5,372 nt of DNA from an uncultured Streptococcus sp. (GCA_902480035.1 CABSRC010000101.1:1-5372), one strand, 5' to 3'; positions 1 through 5,372 are shown, counted from the stretch's first letter. Notes: generated by a model from the letters alone, not told the origin. Translations and numbers: made by a program.

Positions 1-956
1 TTTCTGTGAAGGTTAGTGACCATAAAAATTCTACTGGGAAGTACTTTGTTCACCTATACTACATTCAGAATGATGGCACACGAGTCGGTGTTGGTGGGAC
101 AACTACAGACGTCGAATTCCGTAATGCTAAGACCAAGACTCAAGCTTCTATCAAGAATGTCAATTCTGGTGCTGGAACTTATACAGTAACGGTGGATCAA
201 GCGCCTCAAGGTCGTCAGATTAAGAATATTCGTGTCGCTGCTTGGTCTCAAGCTCATCAGGAAAATCTCTTCTGGTATTCAACAGCACCTTCTGGTATGC
301 ACACAGAAGTGCAGGTTTCTACAGCCAATCACCAGTACCAATCAGGCAATTATACGACTCACGTCTATGTGGACTATGTCGATGGTGGCGTTGAAGGCTT
401 TAACCTCGGTCAAACAGCCCTTCATCCTCGTGCGACAGTATCTCAAACTGCTTTTAATCCTCGTGTAACGAATGGGCAACGGGACCGTGTCTTACGGGCA
501 GCAGCTAGTTTAGTTGGTGTTCGTGGCGGAACTGCAGCTCACCATCAATTGGTCAATGATTACAACAGTGTCAAACCACTTCCTGTAGGTTATGCAGTGA
601 AGACGACCGATGATTGGTGTGATATCTTTGTCACAACAGTCTTCCAGCGTGAGGGCTTGAGTGGTTTGATTGGCCGTGAATGTGGGGTTGAACGTCATAT
701 TCAGATTTTCAAACGTTTGGGCATTTGGAATGAAGATGGGACCACTACACCAAAAGCAGGGGACATCATCACCTTTAACTGGGATCAAAATAGCCAGCAA
801 AATAATGGTTTTGCGGATCACATCGGAATTGTTGAGAGCGTCTCAAATGGGATTATTCATACCATTGAAGGAAACTCCAACAACCAAGTCCGTCGCAATA
901 CCTATCGGATCGGACATGGCAATATCCGTGGATTTGCAACTCCTCGCTATCAATAA
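1..956 (+). CDS. Bsp-repeat/CHAP-domain peptidoglycan hydrolase, LytF-like (5' end outside window)
   Basis: The reading frame is open to the left edge (codons begin at base 3). The GTG at 6 is an internal valine, so the true start and signal peptide lie upstream. Residues are counted from that GTG. Residues 1-36 are the end of one GBS Bsp-like repeat and about 37-137 a complete one, with the family's VAAWSQ, FWY and GNYTTHVY signatures; such repeats are thought to bind the cell wall. After a linker, a CHAP domain fills about 162-316. Its likely catalytic residues are Cys205 (DDWCDIF), His272 (FADHIGIVE) and Glu288 or Asn290 (IEGNSN), all present, so the enzyme should be active. CHAP enzymes cut amide bonds in peptidoglycan, as amidases or endopeptidases, outside the cell. 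Bsp repeats followed by a C-terminal CHAP domain is the architecture of LytF, the competence-induced hydrolase of S. gordonii and S. mutans. Other streptococcal surface proteins combine the same domains, so I give no symbol. The gene ends at TAA 954-956, directly before a terminator. Confidence 0.9.
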   Translation, partial: SVKVSDHKNSTGKYFVHLYYIQNDGTRVGVGGTTTDVEFRNAKTKTQASIKNVNSGAGTYTVTVDQAPQGRQIKNIRVAAWSQAHQENLFWYSTAPSGMHTEVQVSTANHQYQSGNYTTHVYVDYVDGGVEGFNLGQTALHPRATVSQTAFNPRVTNGQRDRVLRAAASLVGVRGGTAAHHQLVNDYNSVKPLPVGYAVKTTDDWCDIFVTTVFQREGLSGLIGRECGVERHIQIFKRLGIWNEDGTTTPKAGDIITFNWDQNSQQNNGFADHIGIVESVSNGIIHTIEGNSNNQVRRNTYRIGHGNIRGFATPRYQ

Positions 957-957
957 T

Positions 958-986
958 AAAAAAGAAGCCCTATGGCTTCTTTTTTT
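958..986. terminator. Bidirectional intrinsic terminator between the hydrolase and pseudouridine synthase genes
   Basis: A perfect 12-bp stem pairs 958-969 (AAAAAAGAAGCC) with 974-985 (GGCTTCTTTTTT) around the loop CTAT. The A-rich left arm becomes a U tract when read from the minus strand, so the hairpin can end both convergent transcripts. The stem starts one base after the hydrolase stop codon. The last base of the right arm (985) is also the last base of the pseudouridine synthase stop codon (987-985). Confidence 0.9.
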
Positions 987-1848
987 AGTCTGTCAATCCT
1001 TCTTCGAAACTCTTAGAAGGGGCCTCGACTTGGATGGTTTCAAGGGTTAATGGATTGGTGAAGGTCAAGCGGTGAGCATGGAGCATGAGTCGCTCTCCGC
1101 GTGCAGGGTTATAGAGAGGATCCCCGACAATCGGGTGCCCATGATGGGAGAGATGAACCCGGATCTGATGGGTACGCCCCGTCTTGAGCTGGCATTTGAC
1201 CAGGCTGTTTCGCCCGATTTTTTTCAATTGCGTCACCTGAGTTTCTGCATACTGTCCCTTGCGTGGATCGACCAGGCGCTTGCGTCGATCGTGGCGATCG
1301 CGCCCGATTTTATCCTTGTAGATGATGGTCTTTTGCGCTAAAATTCCTTGGATCAAGGCCCAGTACTCGCGTTGGATTTTTTTATCTTCCAAAATTCGGT
1401 TGAGTATAGGCAGAATAAAAGGATTCTTGGCAAATAAAATCGCTCCGCTGGTTTCCTTATCTAACCGGTGCACGACGTAGCAGGTAGATCCAACATAGCT
1501 GGAAACATGGTTGAGAAGAGCAATTTCCATCGGTTCGTTGGCATGGGTTTTCATGCCTTCGGGCTTATTGACGATGATGACGTGCTCATCCTGATAGAGT
1601 TCTTCGACGAGACTGGGGTCTCCTTCAAGGAGCTCTTTTTCAGGGTAATCCTCTGCGTCAAAGATCAGCTGGATCTGATCCCCTTTTTGAACGGGGCTCT
1701 GCCAGTTGATGGTCTCTCCATTCACCAAGACGTGTTTTTTGACCCGTAAAAAATGCCGGATCTTACGGGGGATGAGGAAGTAGTCTTCAAGGAGCTCTTT
1801 CACAGTCATTTGGGGAAAGGATTCTGGAATGGTAAATTGATAGTTCAT
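985..1848 (-). CDS. RluA/RluD-family rRNA pseudouridine synthase
   Basis: This 287-residue cytoplasmic enzyme should convert specific uridines, most likely in 23S rRNA, to pseudouridine. Residues about 19-61 resemble an S4-type RNA-binding domain (KIRHFLRVKKHVLVNG). The catalytic domain runs from about 88 to 275. It holds the NKPEGM motif (94-99), the signature VHRLDKETSG (126-135) with catalytic Asp130, GRTHQIRVHL (224-233) and HPIVGDPLY (238-246). Length and motifs are complete for the family. Streptococci carry several RluA/RluD paralogues, so the exact target uridine cannot be named and I give no symbol. The ATG at 1848-1846 is the only start that keeps the N-terminal strand. It has no Shine-Dalgarno sequence at normal distance; a -10 element ends 6 nt before it, which suggests a leaderless message. 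The gene is divergent from pbp2A and convergent with the CHAP hydrolase, so it is probably transcribed alone. Confidence 0.93.
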   Translation of the reverse strand: MNYQFTIPESFPQMTVKELLEDYFLIPRKIRHFLRVKKHVLVNGETINWQSPVQKGDQIQLIFDAEDYPEKELLEGDPSLVEELYQDEHVIIVNKPEGMKTHANEPMEIALLNHVSSYVGSTCYVVHRLDKETSGAILFAKNPFILPILNRILEDKKIQREYWALIQGILAQKTIIYKDKIGRDRHDRRKRLVDPRKGQYAETQVTQLKKIGRNSLVKCQLKTGRTHQIRVHLSHHGHPIVGDPLYNPARGERLMLHAHRLTFTNPLTLETIQVEAPSKSFEEGLTD

Positions 1849-1854
1849 GACCCT

Positions 1855-1883
1855 ATTGTAGCAAAATCTAAGCTTAAAGAAAA
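1855..1883 (-). promoter_or_regulatory. Predicted promoter of the pseudouridine synthase gene
   Basis: On the minus strand an extended -10, TGC-TACAAT, has its hexamer at 1860-1855. The best -35 at a 17-bp spacing is TTTTCT (1883-1878), which is weak, so recognition would rely on the TGn extension. Only AGGGTC lies between the -10 and the ATG, placing the expected transcription start at or within a base or two of the A of the start codon. Confidence 0.6.
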
Positions 1884-1894
1884 CTAAATGAGAA

Positions 1895-1909
1895 ATAGCT
1901 AGGAGCTAT
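1895..1909. repeat. Short inverted repeat upstream of the pbp2A promoter
   Basis: ATAGCT (1895-1900) and AGCTAT (1904-1909) form a perfect 6-bp dyad around AGG. It lies 6 bp upstream of the pbp2A -35 and 34 bp upstream of the pseudouridine synthase -10. It could be an operator for either gene, but arms this short also arise by chance. I recognise no known regulator motif. Confidence 0.3.
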
Positions 1910-1915
1910 CTTTTC

Positions 1916-1944
1916 TTGCTAGGACAAGGATAAGGTGTTACAAT
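1916..1944 (+). promoter_or_regulatory. Predicted pbp2A promoter
   Basis: The -35 is TTGCTA (1916-1921), the spacer 17 bp, and the -10 TACAAT (1939-1944) preceded by TG at 1936-1937, so it is an extended -10. The ATG at 1952 follows only 7 nt after the -10 (AACAGGT). Transcription should therefore start at or a few bases before the start codon. The -10 sits in a small palindrome, TGTTA-CAA-TAACA (1936-1948). Confidence 0.75.
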
Positions 1945-1951
1945 AACAGGT

Positions 1952-4186
1952 ATGAATAGAATAAAAGAATTATTTGAAAACCTGATCACTTTTTTTAGAA
2001 AGGATCATCCGCCTAAAGCAGTGGCAGAAGAAGTGCCTGACACGGAATTGCCGGAAGAGACAGTGGAGCCAACTTATAGCCGCTCGGGCAAGCACAGAAG
2101 CAAGCCTCTCTCTCAGCACCCCTTCCGTCGTTTTTGGCGCCGATTCCATTTGACCAAGATTCTCCTGATCATTGGACTAGGCTTTAGTCTCTTGACAGGG
2201 GGCTATCTCTTCTATCTCGCAAAGACGACCAACGTCAAGGATTTGCAGAATGCACTCAAGGCCACCACCATTATCTATGATAAGAATGGGGACCAGGCTG
2301 GAAGTTTGACCGGACAAAAAGGAACCTACGTCGAACTCGATGCCATTAGTGAGAATCTGCAAAATGCCGTGGTCGCAACAGAGGACCGGAGCTTTTACAA
2401 GAATAGTGGGATCAACTATGGTCGCTTCTTCTTAGCCATTTTGACTTTGGGTCGCTCAGGTGGTGGATCGACCATCACCCAGCAGCTAGCTAAAAATGCT
2501 TATCTGTCCCAGGATCAGACGGTAGAGCGCAAAGCCAAGGAATTCTTCCTGGCACTTGAAATCAATAAGAAATACAGTAAAAAAGAAATCCTCACCATGT
2601 ACCTCAACAATGCCTATTTTGGAAATGGGGTTTGGGGAATTGAGGATGCTTCCAAGAAGTATTTTGGGGTTTCAGCCAGTCAATTAAGTCTAGATCAGTC
2701 AGCGGTTCTCGCAGGCATGCTCAAGGGACCGGAGATCTATAACCCGCTCTATTCAGTAGAGAATGCGACCAACCGCCGCAATACGGTCCTTCAAAATATG
2801 GTAGCGGCCGGCTATATTGACCAGGCAACAGCCGATCAATCTGCTGCTGTTGATATCCATGGCCAGCTTGTCGATGCCTATGAAGGCAAGTCAGAGGACT
2901 ACCGCTACCCATCTTATTTTGATGCGGTCATCAATGAAGCGGTCAACGAATACGGTCTCACCGAAGAAGATATTGTCAAAAATGGCTACCGGATCTACAC
3001 CGAGCTGGATCAAAATTACCAAGCAAGCATGCAGGTAATCTATGACAATACAGCCCTCTTCCCAGTAGCGGAAGACGGCACGCGCGCAGAGTCCGGTAGT
3101 GTGGCCCTTGATCCTAAGACTGGTGGGGTTCGGGCTCTCGTAGGTCGTGTCGGTAGTGATGAAAATCCAGGATTTCGTAGCTATAACTATGCGACTCAGG
3201 CTGCTCGTAGTCCGGGATCGACCATCAAACCTTTAGTGGTCTACAGCCCAGCTGTTGCAGAAGGTTGGTCGACCAATAAGGAACTGGACAATAGTACCAC
3301 CCAATATGGAAGCTATGAGGTTAATAACTATGCGGGAATCCAGTCGAGTCCAACGGTACCAATGTACCAGGCCTTGGCAGAATCCCTTAACCTTCCAGCT
3401 GTTGCGACCGCTAATGAATTGGGACTCAATACGGTCTTTGAGTACGGAAAAAAATTCGGTCTCAACATGGACAAGGTGGACAAGTCGCTTGCTGTTGCCT
3501 TGGGAGCTGGTGTGACAACCAATCCGATGCAGATGGCCCAAGCCTATGGAACCTTTGCCAATGGCGGGGTCATGAATGATGCCCACCTCATTACCAAGAT
3601 CGAAAATGCCAGTGGCCAAGTGGTCAAGAGCCACAGTCAGAAATCAACCCGGGTGCTTAGTGGATCCACAACGGATAAGATGACCAATATGATGCTGGGA
3701 ACCTTCAGTAATGGTACAGGGGTCAACGCTGCGCCTTATGGCTATACTATGGCAGGGAAAACCGGTACGACAGAGACCAGCTTTAACAAGGACCTCTCTG
3801 GAGACCAATGGGTGATCGGCTACACGCCAGATGTGGTCATCAGTCAATGGCTTGGTTTCCCAACGACCGATGAAGGTCATTACCTGACCGATAGTAGTGC
3901 CGGAACGGCGTCAGAGATTTTCCGTAATGTTGCCAACAGTGTCCTGCCTTATACAGACGGTACCCAGTTTGATTCGGTGAAGAACTCTTATGCTGAAAAT
4001 GGCATTGCGCCAGTCGGAGAAGAAACGACAGAAACAGACAGCAAAGAAGACAAAGGTTTCTTTGAGGATGTCAAAGAAAAGGCGTCGAATATGGTCGATG
4101 ATGCGAAAAAAGCAATCGACGAGGCCGATATCCCAGGAAAAGCGAAAAACGCTTGGGATACTTTCAAAGGTTGGCTTGGTTTCTAA
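1952..4186 (+). CDS. pbp2A: Penicillin-binding protein 2a, class A bifunctional transglycosylase/transpeptidase
   Basis: This 744-residue membrane protein polymerises lipid II into glycan strands and crosslinks the peptides outside the membrane. The cytoplasmic tail (1-68) has an amphipathic start, an acidic stretch (26-39) and a basic end (FRRFWRRFHLTK). One transmembrane helix spans about 69-90. The GT51 glycosyltransferase domain (about 105-285) has catalytic Glu144 in EDRSF, then GGGSTITQQLAKN (170-182) and RKAKEFFLALE (193-203). The transpeptidase domain (about 380-665) has nucleophile Ser423 in STIK (423-426), SLN (478-480) and KTGTT (603-607). All key residues are intact. It closely resembles pneumococcal PBP2a, about 731 residues, including the N-terminal start, which supports the ATG at 1952 despite the lack of a ribosome binding site. 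In S. pneumoniae PBP2a works with the activator MacP and overlaps in function with PBP1a. The extracellular tail (about 686-744) is charged and ends in an amphipathic, Trp-rich segment. The gene is monocistronic, with its own promoter and terminator. Confidence 0.97.
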   Translation: MNRIKELFENLITFFRKDHPPKAVAEEVPDTELPEETVEPTYSRSGKHRSKPLSQHPFRRFWRRFHLTKILLIIGLGFSLLTGGYLFYLAKTTNVKDLQNALKATTIIYDKNGDQAGSLTGQKGTYVELDAISENLQNAVVATEDRSFYKNSGINYGRFFLAILTLGRSGGGSTITQQLAKNAYLSQDQTVERKAKEFFLALEINKKYSKKEILTMYLNNAYFGNGVWGIEDASKKYFGVSASQLSLDQSAVLAGMLKGPEIYNPLYSVENATNRRNTVLQNMVAAGYIDQATADQSAAVDIHGQLVDAYEGKSEDYRYPSYFDAVINEAVNEYGLTEEDIVKNGYRIYTELDQNYQASMQVIYDNTALFPVAEDGTRAESGSVALDPKTGGVRALVGRVGSDENPGFRSYNYATQAARSPGSTIKPLVVYSPAVAEGWSTNKELDNSTTQYGSYEVNNYAGIQSSPTVPMYQALAESLNLPAVATANELGLNTVFEYGKKFGLNMDKVDKSLAVALGAGVTTNPMQMAQAYGTFANGGVMNDAHLITKIENASGQVVKSHSQKSTRVLSGSTTDKMTNMMLGTFSNGTGVNAAPYGYTMAGKTGTTETSFNKDLSGDQWVIGYTPDVVISQWLGFPTTDEGHYLTDSSAGTASEIFRNVANSVLPYTDGTQFDSVKNSYAENGIAPVGEETTETDSKEDKGFFEDVKEKASNMVDDAKKAIDEADIPGKAKNAWDTFKGWLGF

Positions 4187-4190
4187 TCAA

Positions 4191-4224
4191 AAAAACGATT
4201 CAGAAATTCTTCTGAATCGTTTTT
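4191..4224. terminator. Bidirectional intrinsic terminator between pbp2A and the metallopeptidase gene
   Basis: A perfect 15-bp stem pairs 4191-4205 (AAAAACGATTCAGAA) with 4210-4224 (TTCTGAATCGTTTTT) around the loop ATTC. The right arm ends in T5 for pbp2A, and the A5 of the left arm gives a U tract for the minus-strand gene. The stem begins 4 nt after the pbp2A stop codon and 2 nt after the metallopeptidase stop codon. Confidence 0.92.
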
Positions 4225-4226
4225 AA

Positions 4227-5138
4227 TTAGAGTTCACTATCTGACAAGCTAAAGGTATCGCCGTGTTGGAGATCCCCGTACTGGTAGCCTCGTTTGAACC
4301 AGCGCATGCGTTGTTCCGAAGTCCCGTGGGTAAAGCTATCTGGCACCGAGTAGCCGTAAGCTTGCTCCTGGAGAGTATCATCACCAACGGCATGAGCTGC
4401 ATTCATTGCTTCTTCGATATCGCCGATATCTAGAAGGTTTCGGTCTTGAATGGAGCGGGCCCAGACACCGGCTAGGTAATCGGCTTGTAGCTCGATGCGG
4501 ACACTGATGGCATTTCGTTCCTTTTCAGAAAGACCTTGTTGCATTCGATGGTATTTGCCAAGGATTCCCAGCTCGTTTTGTACGTGGTGGCCGACTTCGT
4601 GGGCGATCACGTAGGCCATGGCGAAGTCACCGCTAGCCTTGTATTTGGTTGTTAATTCCTTGTAGAAGCTCATATCCAAATAAATCTTCTTGTCGGTTGG
4701 ACAGTAGAAAGGACCAGCCGATGCTTGCCCAACCCCACAGCCTGTCTGTGTCCGTCCGGTATAGAAGACTAGTTTGGGCTCCTGGTAGGTGCGTCCTTCG
4801 GCCTGAAAGACCTTGTGCCAATGATCTTCTGTTGTGGCAAGGACCTTGCTGACGAATTCAGCATCTGCATCATCGACATGGGTCTTGTTGGTGCGCGTGA
4901 CTTGGGTGGATTGGTAAGGTTGAGAAGAAGTCCCATTTCCAAAGAGACCCCCAAGGCTAGCTCCTCCTCCTAGAAAGACTATGAGGAGGATAATGATGAT
5001 CTTACTCTTGAAGCTTCCAGGCGATAGTAAGATCTGTAAAATCCCCCCGCCAAGGTTACTGTTTCCTGAAGATTGGGAGTAGCTTTGCCCTCGACGGTCT
5101 TCGATATTTCTACTTTCTTTTAGGTTATCACTTTTCAT
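4227..5138 (-). CDS. Membrane-anchored neutral zinc metallopeptidase, YpfJ family
   Basis: This 303-residue protein belongs to the putative neutral zinc metallopeptidase family (YpfJ-like, Pfam PF04228). Residues 1-45 are hydrophilic then glycine-rich, a single transmembrane helix spans about 46-66, and the catalytic domain follows. The zinc motif is HEVGHH (180-185): His180 and His184 should bind zinc and Glu181 should be the general base. RIELQADYLAGVW (214-226) fits the family's third-ligand region, with Glu216 or Asp220 as ligand. GCGVGQASAGPFYCP (133-147) supplies the paired cysteines Cys134 and Cys146, which could form a disulfide if the domain is outside the cell. Positive charges just before the helix (FKSK) favour an outward catalytic domain. 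Substrate and role are unknown; family members are widespread and little studied. The ATG at 5138-5136 has a strong ribosome binding site, AAGGAGA, 5 nt upstream. The gene is convergent with pbp2A and divergent from rpmG, so it is probably transcribed alone. Confidence 0.93.
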   Translation of the reverse strand: MKSDNLKESRNIEDRRGQSYSQSSGNSNLGGGILQILLSPGSFKSKIIIILLIVFLGGGASLGGLFGNGTSSQPYQSTQVTRTNKTHVDDADAEFVSKVLATTEDHWHKVFQAEGRTYQEPKLVFYTGRTQTGCGVGQASAGPFYCPTDKKIYLDMSFYKELTTKYKASGDFAMAYVIAHEVGHHVQNELGILGKYHRMQQGLSEKERNAISVRIELQADYLAGVWARSIQDRNLLDIGDIEEAMNAAHAVGDDTLQEQAYGYSVPDSFTHGTSEQRMRWFKRGYQYGDLQHGDTFSLSDSEL

Positions 5139-5157
5139 ATTCGTCTCCTTTTGTTTT

Positions 5158-5166
5158 ATTTTACCA
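5158..5166 (-). promoter_or_regulatory. Possible extended -10 promoter of the metallopeptidase gene
   Basis: On the minus strand TGG-TAAAAT (5166-5158) is the best -10 upstream of the gene. No convincing -35 lies 16-18 bp away (TCAGGT at 17 bp), so activity would depend on the extended -10 or on an activator. Transcription would start near 5151, giving a leader of about 13 nt that begins at the ribosome binding site. Confidence 0.35.
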
Positions 5167-5187
5167 AAAATGAGGAAAAAACCTGAG

Positions 5188-5201
5188 TGATAACGCTTTA
5201 G
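5188..5201. promoter_or_regulatory. Degenerate cre-like site, possible CcpA binding
   Basis: TGATAACGCTTTAG matches 12 of 14 positions of the consensus TGNNARCGNWWWCA, failing only at the last two bases. It lies between the divergent promoters, 22 bp upstream of the metallopeptidase -10 hexamer and 34 bp upstream of the rpmG -35. The position suits catabolite control of the metallopeptidase, but a single degenerate match is weak evidence. Confidence 0.25.
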
Positions 5202-5214
5202 ATTTGCTTTTTTC

Positions 5215-5242
5215 TTGACAGGAGATTTTCTGTCCTTGTCAA
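5215..5242. repeat. Inverted repeat overlapping the rpmG -35 element
   Basis: TTGACAGGA (5215-5223) faces TCCTTGTCAA (5233-5242). The arms are complementary except for one extra T on the right. A second dyad, GACAG (5217-5221) and CTGTC (5230-5234), is nested in it. The right arm covers the rpmG -35 (TTGTCA, 5236-5241). A protein bound here would compete with RNA polymerase, so this is a candidate operator; no known factor is recognised. Confidence 0.35.
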
Positions 5243-5264
5243 AACGTGGAAAACTTGCTATAAT
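5236..5264 (+). promoter_or_regulatory. Strong predicted rpmG promoter
   Basis: TTGTCA (5236-5241), a 17-bp spacer and a perfect TATAAT (5259-5264) preceded by TGC make a near-consensus extended -10 promoter, as expected for a ribosomal protein gene. Transcription should start near 5271, leaving a leader of about 12 nt that holds the ribosome binding site GGAGG (5274-5278) 4 nt before the ATG. That leaves no room for leader-based control. Confidence 0.85.
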
Positions 5265-5282
5265 GGGGTGAACGGAGGCGTT

Positions 5283-5372
5283 ATGGCATTAAAAAAAGCA
5301 AGTCTAGCGTGTACGGTTTGTGGGTCACGCAATTACTCCATTAAGTTGAGTGGGACGCCAAAACCAACACGT
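5283..5372 (+). CDS. rpmG: 50S ribosomal protein L33, zinc-binding (C+) form (3' end outside window)
   Basis: The 30 residues visible start [19 protein letters not shown], which closely matches the 50-residue L33 encoded upstream of secE and nusG in pneumococcus; about 20 residues are missing at the right edge. L33 is a small protein of the large ribosomal subunit. Cys10 and Cys13 form the first CxxC pair of the zinc-binding form; the second pair would lie beyond the window. The ATG at 5283 is set by GGAGG at 5274-5278. secE and nusG probably follow outside the window, but this cannot be seen. Confidence 0.95.
   Translation, partial: MALKKASLACTVCGSRNYSIKLSGTPKPTR

Noticed and set aside
6..8. 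GTG as the start codon of the CHAP hydrolase
   Set aside because: The frame continues upstream of it, it falls inside a Bsp-like repeat, and an exported hydrolase needs a signal peptide that is not present here.
510..821. 103-codon open frame on the minus strand inside the CHAP hydrolase gene
   Set aside because: It overlaps the conserved catalytic CHAP region in antisense, with no supporting start signal or family resemblance.
1867..1883. CiaR-like direct repeat (TTTAAG, 5 nt, then ATTTTG) on the minus strand upstream of the pseudouridine synthase
   Set aside because: The second half matches only 3 of 6 positions of the TTTAAG-N5-TTTAAG motif.
2465..3227. Exact 13-nt repeat GGATCGACCATCA at 2465-2477 and 3215-3227 inside pbp2A
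   Set aside because: Both copies encode the required GSTI residues of GGGSTITQQ (GT51) and SPGSTIKP (transpeptidase) in the same frame, so shared codon choice explains it.
3233..3634. 133-codon open frame on the minus strand inside pbp2A
   Set aside because: It lies wholly within the intact transpeptidase coding region, has no ribosome binding site or recognisable domain, and is an antisense shadow.
5215..5220. Perfect TTGACA as an alternative rpmG -35
   Set aside because: It lies 38 bp upstream of the TATAAT, and no -10-like sequence occurs 16-18 bp after it. TTGTCA at 5236-5241 has the correct 17-bp spacing.
5221..5243. CodY-like half site (GATTTTCTG) near the rpmG promoter
   Set aside because: The left half matches AATTTTCWG well, but the right half is poor, with about 6 of 15 mismatches overall. 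The inverted repeat explains the region better.

Overview
The window looks like the chromosome of a Streptococcus of the mitis/sanguinis type (S. sanguinis, S. gordonii, S. parasanguinis and relatives; species not resolved). The large central protein closely resembles pneumococcal PBP2a along its whole length. The right edge starts a ribosomal protein L33 gene of the form found upstream of secE-nusG in streptococci. The left edge is a murein hydrolase joining GBS Bsp-like repeats to a CHAP domain, an architecture characteristic of streptococci. These assignments rest on motifs and remembered family sequences; no search was run.

Layout, left to right. (1) The 3' end of a secreted Bsp-repeat/CHAP peptidoglycan hydrolase (+), LytF-like. 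(2) A 12-bp hairpin that can terminate transcription in both directions. (3) A RluA/RluD-family pseudouridine synthase (-). (4) A 103-bp divergent intergenic region with a promoter for each neighbour; both have an extended -10 TACAAT only 6-7 nt from the start codon, so both mRNAs may be leaderless. (5) pbp2A (+), a class A bifunctional penicillin-binding protein with all catalytic motifs intact. (6) A second bidirectional terminator with a 15-bp stem. (7) A membrane-anchored neutral zinc metallopeptidase of the YpfJ family (-). (8) A 144-bp divergent region with a strong rpmG promoter, an inverted repeat over its -35, a degenerate cre-like site and a weaker metallopeptidase promoter. (9) The first 30 codons of rpmG (+), cut by the window edge.

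The strands alternate +,-,+,-,+, so every gene is its own transcription unit: each convergent pair shares one hairpin and each divergent pair shares a short promoter region. Three of the five products act at the cell envelope: a peptidoglycan hydrolase, a peptidoglycan polymerase/crosslinker and an anchored metallopeptidase. The other two serve the ribosome: an rRNA modification enzyme and L33. This is mostly ordinary core-genome housekeeping DNA. I saw no mobile element, CRISPR array, tRNA or rRNA. The points most worth checking are the paired leaderless promoters, the poorly characterised metallopeptidase beside pbp2A, and the amphipathic segments at both ends of PBP2a.
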